Shown: positions 19,335 through 28,060, counted from the stretch's first letter. The stretch is 64,000 bases of DNA from CAYPGJ01 sp050174775 (GCA_050174775.1 JBFXJP010000001.1:186001-250000); one strand, 5' to 3'. Numbers and translations: made by a program. The notes: a model not told the origin generated them from the sequence alone.

Positions 19335-19518
19335 GGCGGCACCCAAGCAGCGTTCCAGGCCAGTCCGTCCTCCATTCGATCCCGCGATCCGCCGCAAGAT
19401 CATATCCGCTGGGGACGGTAGCTCCTTCTGCTCGCTCTCCACTGTGCCCCCCGCGGCTGGCGGGCCCGGGCGTTGCCACTCGCTTCGGCGGGGGAACCAT
19501 CGCAGCTTTCGCCAGTAT

Positions 19519-19546
19519 ACATCCAAAGTGGATACGCTTTGGATGT
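19519..19546. promoter_or_regulatory. Perfect inverted repeat, candidate operator of the copper block
   Basis: Ten-base arms (acatccaaag / ctttggatgt) separated by 8 bases lie between the Rrf2 regulator gene and the Met-rich protein gene at 19614. Dyads of this size are typical for dimeric winged-helix regulators, so Rrf2 binding is inferred from position, not shown. Confidence 0.6.
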
Positions 19547-19613
19547 TTGATCCGGCATCGGCTCATGCAGCCGATTCCACAAGCCACTCGTCCCGTACGA
19601 AAGGAGATCACCT

Positions 19614-20633
19614 ATGAGTCGCGCTCGCACTTGTTCAGCCTTGGCCGTTTTGGCCGTCGGCACTCTGCTCTTCCCCGCCACACCTGCCGGAGCGCAGCAA
19701 GTCCCACCCGGCGTTGACGCAGCAACGCACGCGGGCCATGCGGCCCAGGCTGGCGCCGCTCATTCTGCGCACGCGGTGGGCCAACTCGTTGACAACACTG
19801 AGGTCGCCAAACAACTCGCCGAACTCCGTGCTCAGATCGCGCAGCTCCAGGCGTCGCTCGCGCAGGGGCACGCTAGTGGCGCGGTCCCGCAGCCCATGGC
19901 TCCAAGCGGCACGCAGCCAGGGATGCGGATGACCAGGCCGCAGATGGGTCCGGGTATGGGAAAGGGCCGCATGGGGAGCGGCACGATGGCGGGGGTGTCC
20001 GGCGGTTCGTCTATGCGGGGCGTGTCCGGCGACGGCATGGGCATGATGGACATGGACGAGATGATGGAGGGCATGGGTGGTTCTTCTGGCGGAATGTCGG
20101 GCGGCGGGATGTCCGGCATGATGGGGATGATGGACCAGATGATGGGGATGGGCATGTCGCGCATGGGCGGCGGCATGAACACCGGCGGCATGGCATCCGC
20201 GCTCCCCGGATTTCCCGGCGCATCCCACATTTACCACCTGGGCGCGACAGGCTTCTTCCTCGACCACGGCTCGCACATCACGCTGACCGTGGACCAGCAG
20301 AAGCAACTGGGCGAGATCAAGGAGCAATCTCTCCTCAACCAGGCAACGTTGCAACGCAGAATCGACCAGGCCGAGCAGGAACTCTGGGACCTCACCGGTG
20401 CTGATGCGCCGGACGCGGCGAAGGTCGATGTCAAGGCGCACGAGATTGAGCAACTCAAGAGCGAACAGCGCATCGCGTTCATCCGCGATGTGGGCAACGC
20501 CGCCTCGGTGCTGACTGACGAGCAGCGCAAGCAGCTCACCGGCATGTCGCCTGCTAACCCCGCACTCGTCCCCACTCAGCCCGGCGCGTTGCCGGGAATG
20601 GGCGGTGCCAACGGTGGTATGAGCGACATGTAG
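19614..20633 (+). CDS. Met-rich periplasmic metal-binding protein with Spy-like domain
   Basis: 339 residues; AAGGAG at 19601-19606 supports the ATG. The signal peptide ends near PAGAQ. A short His region and a coiled coil (NTEVAKQLAELRAQIAQLQ) precede a strikingly Met/Gly-rich stretch (about 100-195, for example GMGMMDMDEMMEGMGG), a composition known from Cu(I)- and Ag(I)-binding envelope proteins. The C-terminal third resembles Spy/CpxP/CnrX-type helical proteins with LTVDQQKQLGEIKEQ and LTDEQRKQL, two LTxxQ-like motifs. A likely role is binding cuprous ions in the periplasm. First gene of the long copper block; the palindrome at 19519-19546 lies about 70 bp upstream. Confidence 0.75.
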   Translation: MSRARTCSALAVLAVGTLLFPATPAGAQQVPPGVDAATHAGHAAQAGAAHSAHAVGQLVDNTEVAKQLAELRAQIAQLQASLAQGHASGAVPQPMAPSGTQPGMRMTRPQMGPGMGKGRMGSGTMAGVSGGSSMRGVSGDGMGMMDMDEMMEGMGGSSGGMSGGGMSGMMGMMDQMMGMGMSRMGGGMNTGGMASALPGFPGASHIYHLGATGFFLDHGSHITLTVDQQKQLGEIKEQSLLNQATLQRRIDQAEQELWDLTGADAPDAAKVDVKAHEIEQLKSEQRIAFIRDVGNAASVLTDEQRKQLTGMSPANPALVPTQPGALPGMGGANGGMSDM

Positions 20634-20675
20634 TCGTATTGGTTGGCCACGGACTCACCATTCAGGAGCAGACCA

Positions 20676-20984
20676 ATGACCAAGACCAGAACGCAGTCCG
20701 CCGTAAACAGGACGACTATTCACACCGAGGCGTCTGACGCCAAGGAGGTGTTCGTTGCAGGAACCTTCAACGACTGGAACCCCAAGTCACACCCGCTGTC
20801 GCCCAGTTCGGACGGCTCCTCGTGGAGGATCACGCTCGACCTTCCGCCCGGGCGATACGAGTACAAGTTCATCATCGACGGACTGTGGTGCTGCGAACCC
20901 GGCCGTGACACGCCCTACCACGACTGCCCTGGGTGCGTCGCCAACCCGCACGGGACGATGAACCGCGTGCTCGAAGTCGACTGA
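20676..20984 (+). CDS. Single-domain CBM48/AMPK-type glycogen-binding-like protein
   Basis: 102 residues from the ATG at 20676 (AGGAG at 20664-20668). The whole protein is one early-set module of the CBM48/AMPK glycogen-recognition type: EVFVAGTFNDWNP, the SWRITLDLPPGRYEYKFIIDGLW core and an ending NPHGTMNRVLEVD. Such modules bind alpha-glucans. Here the loop after the core carries four Cys (WCC ... HDCPGC), which is not a general feature of the family and may bind metal. There is no signal peptide, so it would be cytoplasmic. Its presence inside a copper operon is unexplained. Confidence 0.75.
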   Translation: MTKTRTQSAVNRTTIHTEASDAKEVFVAGTFNDWNPKSHPLSPSSDGSSWRITLDLPPGRYEYKFIIDGLWCCEPGRDTPYHDCPGCVANPHGTMNRVLEVD

Positions 20985-20995
20985 GGAATTGTCGC

Positions 20996-21400
20996 ATGGG
21001 CGCCGAGTCGCGAGTTAACTTGGGCAGCGTGATCGTCTGGACGACAACCGTCGCCCCGGCGCACTTTCGGTTGGCCACGTGCAGCACCCACGCCGTGCAC
21101 GGCTTGCACATCATCCTCAGCGGCATGTTCCTGCTGCCCATCCTTGTCGGCGCGTCCGCCTTCGCAACACGCAGCGGCGCAGCGACCGCACCCGCGGCAA
21201 GCGTGCTCTATGCGGCACACCTAGTGTGGTCGTGGCGTGACTCGCCGCTCGGAAACGCGGGCCAATACGCGATGATCGCTGTCTACTTCATTGGCGGACT
21301 CGCGGCGGGACGGCTCGTGGAAATCGCCAATGCCTGCAAGTGGCAGCGCGACGAGGTGATTCGCCGTGCACATAAGGCGTCGAAGGAACAGAAACAATGA
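20996..21400 (+). CDS. Small multi-pass membrane protein, unknown
   Basis: 134 residues; GAGGA at 20983-20987 fits the ATG at 20996. About three hydrophobic segments are seen (VHGLHIILSGMFLLPILVGA, ASVLYAAHLVW, YAMIAVYFIGGLAAGRLV), with His residues in and near the first (THAVHGLH). The C-terminus is a charged cytoplasmic-looking helix (CKWQRDEVIRRAHKASKE). It overlaps the next gene by ATGA, so it is translationally linked to the reductase at 21397, and a supporting role for that membrane redox module is possible. No family recognised. Confidence 0.6.
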   Translation: MGAESRVNLGSVIVWTTTVAPAHFRLATCSTHAVHGLHIILSGMFLLPILVGASAFATRSGAATAPAASVLYAAHLVWSWRDSPLGNAGQYAMIAVYFIGGLAAGRLVEIANACKWQRDEVIRRAHKASKEQKQ

Positions 21401-23319
21401 ATCGAGCACGTTTCCCGTTGTTGCCAATCGCGATGGCGCTCGCGTGCGCGTGGCCGGCCGCCGCGCAGGTGAGCCCAGAGGAGCACGCAAAGCACCATCC
21501 GCAGCAGGCCGGACAACAGGCGTCTCCTTCCGGAGTTCCGGGGCCGTCTGAGGGCAAGACCGGAGCTGGGATGATGGAGGGCATGGGGGACATGATGCGG
21601 AGCATGGGTGTCCCCGCGCCCAAGGCGCTGTACCCGTCCTTGATGGACTTGCCCGAGCTGCCGCCGGGCCGACGCGACGAAGTCCAAAGGGCCGCTCATG
21701 AGCGGATGCAGAGCGGCATGGCGCTGATGGCCGAGGCTCTCGACGCCTTGCTCCGTGCAGCGCCCATCAATGACTACGCGGCCATGCAGGATGCGAACGG
21801 GAAGATTCGCGAGGGGCTCGCCCGGTTCGAGAGCGGCGTGTCGGCGCACCGCGCTCTGACAGAAGGGCGCGAGCCGCGTCAGATTGCGATCTCGTGGTTC
21901 AAGCGCGAGATGGGCATCGCCGCTCCGAGCACGAGCCACGGCACCCGATCGGGCCTCGGGCTCTCGCCGCTGCACCTGTTCACGATGGCCTTGCTCATCG
22001 GGTTCGCCGTCATCATGCTGGGCCTGTACTTCTTCAAGATGCGCCGCGCCGCAGCGCTGTTCAAGCGCATCGACCCCGACGATCGATCGCCGCCGCCGGG
22101 CTCGTCTCCGCCCCTGCGGGGCGGCCCGGGGCCACCGCCATTATCGACCGGCTCACCGACGCCGCGCGCCGACACTTCCGTGCCCTCTGCTCCCCGCCCT
22201 GAGAAGTCGACGGCGCCAACGAGCGCATCAGAACCACCCCCCGCACCCGCGAGCACCAGAAGCCACGCGGTGCCCTTGACGGCCAAGTGGATGGGTCGGC
22301 TCCGCGTCGAGAGTGTCGTCCAAGAGACACCAGCCGTCCGCACCTACCGTCTCCGCTCGCCCGATGGTCGGCCCTTGCCCTTCACCTTTATCCCCGGGCA
22401 GTTTCTCAACGTCGCATTTGCCATCGGCGGCGCCCGGATGAACCGCTCCTACTCGATCTCATCATCGCCGCACGAGCGCGATTTTGTGGAACTGACGATC
22501 AAGCGTGAGGACCGGGGGGCCGTCTCCCGCCACATCCACGACCTCATCACGGTCGGAGACGAGATCCAGGCCGGCGGGCCCGTCGGTGCCTTCACATTCA
22601 CGGGTGTCGAGGCTGACAGCATCGTGCTGGTGTCGGGCGGCGTCGGCATTACGCCCATGATGAGCATCGCCCGGTATCTCACCGCGCGGTCGTGGCCGGG
22701 AGACATCTACTTCATCTACGTTTGTCGCGCCGAGGGCGACCTGATCTTCGCTGAGCCACTGGCGTCCCTTGAGCGCCAGAACCCGAAGTTCCACCTCATC
22801 GTCACGATGTCCAGTCCAGGCCCCGGCTGGAAGGGGCCGCGGGGGCGGCTCAACAAGGAACTGCTGACCGCAGCGGTGCCCAACCTTGCTTCTCGCCGCG
22901 TCCACGTCTGCGGCCCGATGCCGATGATGGACGCCGCGAAGTCGATGCTCGCCGAGCTCGGCGTGCCGGCCGAGAACATGAAGAGCGAGCAGTTCGGTGC
23001 CGTAAAGCCCGTTCCCGCCGCGCCCGGAACGACAGCCGTCCCGAAGTCGATCGCGACCGGCCCCATGGTGACTTTTTCAACGAGCGGCAAGGCGGCGAAG
23101 ACGCGGCCGGGGCAAACGATCCTCGAGCTGTCCGAGGCCCTGGGCATCGCCATCGACAACTCCTGTCGCATCGGCACCTGCGGCGTGTGCAAGGTCAGGA
23201 TGACCTCCGGTGCAGTGGAACAGGAGGTCCAGGATGCGCTCGACGAAGACGACAAGAAGCGGGGCATCATCCTGGCGTGTCAGGCGAAGCCGACTACAGA
23301 AGTGACGGTGGAGGCGTAG
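21397..23319 (+). CDS. Membrane-anchored NAD(P)H:flavin/2Fe-2S oxidoreductase
   Basis: 640 residues. Order: signal peptide (1-23); periplasmic helical region with Met/His (GMMEGMGDMMRSM, 58-70); one transmembrane helix (about 191-214); Pro-rich linker (230-290); ferredoxin-NADP-reductase-like domain (300-535) with the flavin motif RSYS (350-353), nucleotide motif GGVGITP (414-420) and CGPMPMM (505-511); then a plant-type 2Fe-2S domain with Cys 590, 595, 598 and 628. The C-terminal half matches the flavodoxin-reductase/HCP-reductase layout that takes electrons from NAD(P)H. Tethering it beside the next gene, a cytochrome b, predicts electron export across the membrane. The extra periplasmic domain is unusual. 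Overlaps the preceding gene by 4 bp. Confidence 0.85.
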   Translation: MNRARFPLLPIAMALACAWPAAAQVSPEEHAKHHPQQAGQQASPSGVPGPSEGKTGAGMMEGMGDMMRSMGVPAPKALYPSLMDLPELPPGRRDEVQRAAHERMQSGMALMAEALDALLRAAPINDYAAMQDANGKIREGLARFESGVSAHRALTEGREPRQIAISWFKREMGIAAPSTSHGTRSGLGLSPLHLFTMALLIGFAVIMLGLYFFKMRRAAALFKRIDPDDRSPPPGSSPPLRGGPGPPPLSTGSPTPRADTSVPSAPRPEKSTAPTSASEPPPAPASTRSHAVPLTAKWMGRLRVESVVQETPAVRTYRLRSPDGRPLPFTFIPGQFLNVAFAIGGARMNRSYSISSSPHERDFVELTIKREDRGAVSRHIHDLITVGDEIQAGGPVGAFTFTGVEADSIVLVSGGVGITPMMSIARYLTARSWPGDIYFIYVCRAEGDLIFAEPLASLERQNPKFHLIVTMSSPGPGWKGPRGRLNKELLTAAVPNLASRRVHVCGPMPMMDAAKSMLAELGVPAENMKSEQFGAVKPVPAAPGTTAVPKSIATGPMVTFSTSGKAAKTRPGQTILELSEALGIAIDNSCRIGTCGVCKVRMTSGAVEQEVQDALDEDDKKRGIILACQAKPTTEVTVEA

Positions 23320-23321
23320 CC

Positions 23322-24065
23322 ATGAAGAACCCGGAACGGCTCATTGTGGTTGGCCTGTTCATCGTGCTGGTCTTCGGTTGGCTGGGCTTCCTGCTGCATG
23401 TCTCGCCGGACTTCGCGGGCAGCGGCCTCGGCGCGGTCTTCGGGATCTTGGGGGCCGCGCTGATGCTTGTCCCCCTTGGGTACGCCGCCGCCAAACGAAT
23501 CGGATTCCTCCGGGCACGCCTCACCACGCGTCTTTCGCTGCGTGCGTGGCTGTCGATCCACATCTACACGGGCATCGTGGGGGCGCTGCTTGCGCTCATC
23601 CACACGGGGCACAAATACGCTAGCCCGCTGGGCATTGCGCTCATCGCGGCGATGTTGCTTGTTGTCGTGAGCGGCGTTGTTCTTCGCTACCTGGTCCCCT
23701 TTGTCAGCCTCGACCTGAAGGACAAGCTGAACCTGTTGCAGACCGCCCGCGGGGACCTCGACAACGCGTGGGGAGTCATTGAGAGCGGCGCCGCGGACGC
23801 CAGGCACCCTTCCAGAGTGCCGCTGCTGACATCGGGGCTTGCTTCACTGGGCGTGTGGTTCGCCCCTGACAGCCCCCGGGGGCAGGTCATCAATCTGGCC
23901 GCGAGTGTCGCGGACCTCGAGTACTCCATCCGCACGCACGAGCTCATGAATCGCTGGTTCTCGTACCTCATCGTCGTCCACATCCTGCTCTCGGTGGTGA
24001 TGTACGGGCTCTTGGGCATCCACGTCTGGTCGGGTGTGTACTTCGGGCTTCGGTGGCTGCAATGA
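23322..24065 (+). CDS. Bis-haem cytochrome b, ferric-reductase-like membrane protein
   Basis: 247 residues with about five membrane helices (8-26, 36-58, 76-96, 104-124, 211-238). Two helices each carry a pair of His exactly 14 apart: His80/His94 and His220/His234. That is the spacing that holds two stacked b haems in ferric reductase, NADPH oxidase and cytochrome b type proteins. It would pass electrons from the cytoplasmic flavin/2Fe-2S protein encoded just upstream (2-bp gap) to the heptahaem cytochrome c encoded just downstream (ATGA overlap). The loop 128-208 is long and soluble. Exact family not assigned. Confidence 0.75.
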   Translation: MKNPERLIVVGLFIVLVFGWLGFLLHVSPDFAGSGLGAVFGILGAALMLVPLGYAAAKRIGFLRARLTTRLSLRAWLSIHIYTGIVGALLALIHTGHKYASPLGIALIAAMLLVVVSGVVLRYLVPFVSLDLKDKLNLLQTARGDLDNAWGVIESGAADARHPSRVPLLTSGLASLGVWFAPDSPRGQVINLAASVADLEYSIRTHELMNRWFSYLIVVHILLSVVMYGLLGIHVWSGVYFGLRWLQ

Positions 24066-24847
24066 AACGAATCGAACTCGTCTATGCCGGCCTCACGCTC
24101 GGCGCTCTCGGCTTCGCCGGAGCGCTCCCGTTCCTCTCGCACGAGCGCGGGTCGTCGTCGGTGCCGGGCTGGCAGGCGATAGTGGCGCCAAGGCCGCTGT
24201 CCGCCGGGCATGCCTTCCTCGCGTCGAACTGCGAGGCGTGCCACGCGCCGTACATCGGCCCCACCGCCGACAGGTGCGTCGCGTGCCACGCGACCAACCA
24301 ACCACTCCTGATGAAGCAGTCAACGGCGTTCCACGCGGACCTCGGCGCGTCGCCGGGAGATTGCCGCGGCTGCCACGTCGAGCACAGGGGCGTTGCGAAC
24401 AGGCCGATCACGATGGACCACTCGGTATTGGCAAGTCTGGGCGCGCGCAAGAGCCCGCCGACGCTACTTGCGAAAGCGGCATCGCTTGACGCCCTTCCCG
24501 TCCCACATCCGCGCATTACACCGCGGGAAACGGCTCTGAGCTGCAATGCATGTCATGCCAGCCAGGACCCGCACCGCACGCTTCTGGGCACGGACTGCGC
24601 TTCGTGCCATGCGACCAGCGCCGCGCGGGGCGGGTGGACGGTTCCTGGGTTCCGCCATCCCTCTCCCCTCTCGACCGACTGCAACCAATGCCACGAGGCT
24701 CCACCGAGCCACTACATGATGCATTTCAACATGGTCTCCAAGAAGGTGGCCGGCGTTGAGCACGCGGACGTGTCGCAGTGCTTCCTCTGCCACCAGACGA
24801 ATTCCTGGAACGATGTCAGGGCCGTCGGTTGGTACAAGCACCACTAG
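24062..24847 (+). CDS. Heptahaem c-type cytochrome
   Basis: 261 residues with an N-terminal hydrophobic helix (ELVYAGLTLGALGFAGALPF) that exports or anchors it. Seven CxxCH haem sites start at Cys 57, 72, 101, 161, 179, 207 and 240; extra His residues between them could be distal ligands. The layout resembles NapC/cytochrome c3-like electron carriers, but I could not match it to a named enzyme, and no catalytic-site signature of nitrite or hydroxylamine reductases was recognised. It overlaps the cytochrome b gene by ATGA. It is probably the periplasmic end of a chain from NAD(P)H; the final acceptor is unknown, with copper chemistry of the neighbouring multicopper oxidase or metal reduction as candidates. 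Confidence 0.85.
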   Translation: MKRIELVYAGLTLGALGFAGALPFLSHERGSSSVPGWQAIVAPRPLSAGHAFLASNCEACHAPYIGPTADRCVACHATNQPLLMKQSTAFHADLGASPGDCRGCHVEHRGVANRPITMDHSVLASLGARKSPPTLLAKAASLDALPVPHPRITPRETALSCNACHASQDPHRTLLGTDCASCHATSAARGGWTVPGFRHPSPLSTDCNQCHEAPPSHYMMHFNMVSKKVAGVEHADVSQCFLCHQTNSWNDVRAVGWYKHH

Positions 24848-24868
24848 CAGCCGAGAGGTGCACGCACG

Positions 24869-25270
24869 ATGCTCGAACCAGTCATCGCCATCACTGTGCG
24901 GTTTATCGAGGGCGTCGCTGCCTTCATGATCGCAGGGTCAGTCCTTGCCGGTGCCGTGGAGCTCGGAGTCGCTGCGTTCCGGCGGCATCTGGCGGAGCGC
25001 ACCACCGCCGTGCGTCTTCGCCTCGCCGAGCGCCTGGTGCTCTCGCTCGAGTTCCTGATCGCGGCGGACATCCTCAAGACGGTGGTCACGCCGACCCTCG
25101 AAGGCATGGGCGTACTCGGCGCGGTCATCGTGATTCGCACGGTGCTGAGCCTGAGCATCGCGTACGAACTGCGCCGCGACGATCAACGGGCCAGCGATCC
25201 AGTCTCCAAGCGACCATTCGCGCCGGCGGCACACGGCGCGAGCGTTGAGCCCCTGAAGCCAGCTGACTGA
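24869..25270 (+). CDS. DUF1622-family membrane protein
   Basis: 133 residues with three hydrophobic helices and the family segment RLVLSLEFLIAADILKTVVTPT followed by the VIVIRTVLSLSIAYELRRD end (motifs quoted in part). DUF1622 proteins are small inner-membrane proteins of unknown function found widely in bacteria. It lies 21 bp after the heptahaem cytochrome gene and 10 bp before the multicopper oxidase gene, so it is probably co-transcribed. The C-terminal tail is soluble and not conserved. Confidence 0.8.
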   Translation: MLEPVIAITVRFIEGVAAFMIAGSVLAGAVELGVAAFRRHLAERTTAVRLRLAERLVLSLEFLIAADILKTVVTPTLEGMGVLGAVIVIRTVLSLSIAYELRRDDQRASDPVSKRPFAPAAHGASVEPLKPAD

Positions 25271-25280
25271 GGACGCTTCC

Positions 25281-27137
25281 ATGAACGACTTCACGCGCCG
25301 AGAGTTCCTTGCCACCGCCGCCGCGGCCAGCGGTGCGTTACCGTTGTTGCGGTCGCGAGCAGGCGTCGTCTCGGCGACACGCCCGCATTGGCCAGGCATC
25401 ATCGATGTACCCGACGCCGGCCCCCTCGAGTTAGTCGTTGGCGCGCCCCCGTTAGTGGTCGACGGGCAGAAGACGACTCGCGCCATCACGATCAATGGGG
25501 CGATCCCGGGTCCGACGCTTCGAATGCGTGAGGGTCAGAACGTCGAAATCCGCGTCCGAAACGAGCTCGAAGAAGATACCTCGATCCACTGGCACGGTCT
25601 CATCGTGCCGCCCACGATGGATGGAGTTCCGGGCGTTAGCTTCGCCGGCATTCGACCGGGCGAGACGTTCACGTACCGGTTCCGCGTCCGACAGCACGGC
25701 ACTTACTGGTACCACAGCCATTCGGGGCTTCAGGAGCAGCTCGGTCACTACGGCGGACTGATCATCGAGCCGACGAACCCCGAGCCGTTTGTGCATGACC
25801 GAGAGCACGTCGTTGTCCTCTCGGACTGGATGTTCCGCGACCCCTACACCGTGCTCAAGAAGCTCAAACAGTTCGAGAGCTACTTCAACTATCAGCGCCC
25901 CACGGTGGCCAATCTGTCTGCAGATGCGAAACGCCACGGTCTGGTGCACTCCATCGCCCAGCGACTGGAATGGGACGCCATGCGCATGGACCCGACGGAC
26001 ATCGCGGACATCACGGGCGTCGCGTACACCTACCTCATGAACGGCCGCTCCCCCGCGGAGAACTGGACGGCGACCGCGCGCCCGGGCGAGTCGGTGCGTC
26101 TTCGGCTGATCAACGCCGCGACCATGACCTACTTCGACTTCCGCATCCCCGGGCTGGTGATGACCGTTGTCGCCGCGGACGGCCAATTGGTGAGCCCTGT
26201 CGAGACGGATGAGCTGCGCATCGCCGTCGCCGAAACCTACGACGTGCTCGTGCGGATGCCCGACGACCGCGCGTACACGCTGTTTGCGGAGACCATGGAC
26301 CGGAGCGGCTTTGCGCGCGGAACGCTCGCTCCGTGTGAGGGCAAGAGCGCTCCGATCCCCGCCGGGCGCCCCCGCCCGATGCTCACGATGGCGGATATGG
26401 GGATGGCTGGCATGCACGCCATGAAGCCCGAGGGCGGCATGGACGCCATGTCCGCCGGGTCACCGTCCGGGCATGGCAACGAAGCGCCACAGGAGCGCGA
26501 CGCGACCGGCATGCCCGGCATGTCGCCTCACGGCGGCGATCACGCCGCGCTCGCCGCCGGGCCCCTGCCGACCGAGGGCCTTCCCGACTCCGTCATGCAC
26601 GGCCCCGAGGGTCACGGCCCGGCCTCGTCCATGACGGCGATGATGCCCACGCGTCGATTCGCCGAGCCGGGGATCGGCCTCGGCGGCGACGGCTGGCGCG
26701 TGCTTACGTACGCGCACCTCCGCGCGTTGCGCCCGCCGCCCGACCGGAGGGCGCCTGAGCGCCAGTTCGACCTCCACCTCACAGGAAACATGCGGCGCTA
26801 CATCTGGGGCTTCGATGGGAAGAAGTACTCCGAGGCCGACCCGATCCGTTTCGTGTACGGCGAACGGCTCCGGATCAACATGATCAACGACACGATGATG
26901 GAGCACCCCATCCATCTCCACGGCATGTGGATGGACCTCTACGCCGGCGGCACGCTCGACACCAATCCGCGGAAGCACACGGTCAGCGTCAAGCCCGGTG
27001 AGCTCCTGACCGTCGACATCACCGCCGACGCACCGGGGCGCTGGGCGTTCCACTGCCACCTCCTCTACCACATGGAGATGGGGATGTTCCGCACGGTTGC
27101 GGTCGTTCGTTCGCTTGATGAGGAGGTGGTCCGATGA
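25281..27137 (+). CDS. copA: CopA/PcoA-type multicopper oxidase
   Basis: 618 residues with a Tat signal (TRREFLATAAAA). Copper ligands of the type 1/2/3 sites are visible: HWHG (103-106), HSH (145-147), and near the C-terminus HPIHLHGMW and HCHLLYHMEMGMF. A Met-rich insertion (about 373-455, MADMGMAGMHAM and following) is the usual Cu(I)-binding region of CopA-type enzymes. The known role is periplasmic oxidation of Cu(I) to less toxic Cu(II) and copper sequestration. The gene ends overlapping copB by ATGA, the classic copAB order. Folded and cofactor-loaded export by Tat is expected. Confidence 0.93.
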   Translation: MNDFTRREFLATAAAASGALPLLRSRAGVVSATRPHWPGIIDVPDAGPLELVVGAPPLVVDGQKTTRAITINGAIPGPTLRMREGQNVEIRVRNELEEDTSIHWHGLIVPPTMDGVPGVSFAGIRPGETFTYRFRVRQHGTYWYHSHSGLQEQLGHYGGLIIEPTNPEPFVHDREHVVVLSDWMFRDPYTVLKKLKQFESYFNYQRPTVANLSADAKRHGLVHSIAQRLEWDAMRMDPTDIADITGVAYTYLMNGRSPAENWTATARPGESVRLRLINAATMTYFDFRIPGLVMTVVAADGQLVSPVETDELRIAVAETYDVLVRMPDDRAYTLFAETMDRSGFARGTLAPCEGKSAPIPAGRPRPMLTMADMGMAGMHAMKPEGGMDAMSAGSPSGHGNEAPQERDATGMPGMSPHGGDHAALAAGPLPTEGLPDSVMHGPEGHGPASSMTAMMPTRRFAEPGIGLGGDGWRVLTYAHLRALRPPPDRRAPERQFDLHLTGNMRRYIWGFDGKKYSEADPIRFVYGERLRINMINDTMMEHPIHLHGMWMDLYAGGTLDTNPRKHTVSVKPGELLTVDITADAPGRWAFHCHLLYHMEMGMFRTVAVVRSLDEEVVR

Positions 27138-28060
27138 AACGACGGGCCTGGAGCGTTTCGGTCGTGGTGTGCGTGTGGTCGGCGGCTCCGCCTGCGCTCG
27201 GCCAGCACGCGGATCACGGCGCAAGTCCGCCCGATAGTCCGCCCAGTCGCGAGGCGGCGCCCGCGGCGAAAAGCCCCCCGGGACACGGCGCGCAGCAGGA
27301 GCGCGACTCGAAGCACAGTCCGCCGCTCCCCGAAGGGGCGTCGCTTGAACAGACGCTCGACAGCGCCGCCTCGGGCCCTCCCAACTCGTGGCCTCCGCCG
27401 ATCCATGACAACCCCACGCTCTCCTTCACTCTGTTCGAGTTGCTGGAGTACCGGCTCTCGGACGACAAGCCCGACCAGCTCGGATGGGACATTCAGGGCT
27501 GGATCGGGAACGATGACCACAAGTTCTGGTGGAAGAGCGACGGCGACGTCTCGTTGAGCGACTCGGGTGAAAGCGACGCCGACATCCAGCTGCTCTACGC
27601 CCAACCTATCAGCCCATTCTGGTACCTGCAGGCCGGGATCCGCTACGACCGGACGTGGGCGTCCGACGACTCGCAAGACCGCGCCTCGCTGGTGCTTGGA
27701 GCGCAGGGTCTTGCGCCGCTCAAGTTCGACATTGAGCCGGCTCTGTATCTCACCGACGATGGTGATGTGCTGGCGAACATCACCGCTTCCTATGACCTCT
27801 ACCTGACGCAGCGCCTGGTGCTGCAACCTCGCGCTGAAGTCAATGTCTCCGCACAGGACGTGCCCGACTACGGCCTCGGCGCCGGCTTCAACGACGTCAG
27901 TCTTGAGTTCCGGCTGCGGTACGAATTCGCACGCGAGTTCGCGCCGTACGTCGGCGTCCGGTACACCTCGCTTCTCGGTGCGACTGCGGACATCGGCCGC
28001 CGCAACGGCGAGTCGGTGGACAACGTTCAGTTCGTGATCGGCTTTCGCATCGCCTTCTAG
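27134..28060 (+). CDS. copB: Outer-membrane copper resistance protein CopB/PcoB
   Basis: 308 residues with a signal peptide ending near LGQ, a His-rich start (HADHGAS), a low-complexity Pro/Ser region, then an outer-membrane beta-barrel body with alternating hydrophobic strands: YRLSDDKPDQLGWDIQGW, LLYAQPISPFWYLQAGIRYD, YVGVRYTSLLG and a final aromatic strand ending VIGFRIAF, the usual barrel end. CopB proteins act with CopA in periplasmic/outer-membrane copper handling. It overlaps copA by 4 bp. The Met content expected in Pseudomonas CopB is low here. Confidence 0.88.
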   Translation: MKRRAWSVSVVVCVWSAAPPALGQHADHGASPPDSPPSREAAPAAKSPPGHGAQQERDSKHSPPLPEGASLEQTLDSAASGPPNSWPPPIHDNPTLSFTLFELLEYRLSDDKPDQLGWDIQGWIGNDDHKFWWKSDGDVSLSDSGESDADIQLLYAQPISPFWYLQAGIRYDRTWASDDSQDRASLVLGAQGLAPLKFDIEPALYLTDDGDVLANITASYDLYLTQRLVLQPRAEVNVSAQDVPDYGLGAGFNDVSLEFRLRYEFAREFAPYVGVRYTSLLGATADIGRRNGESVDNVQFVIGFRIAF

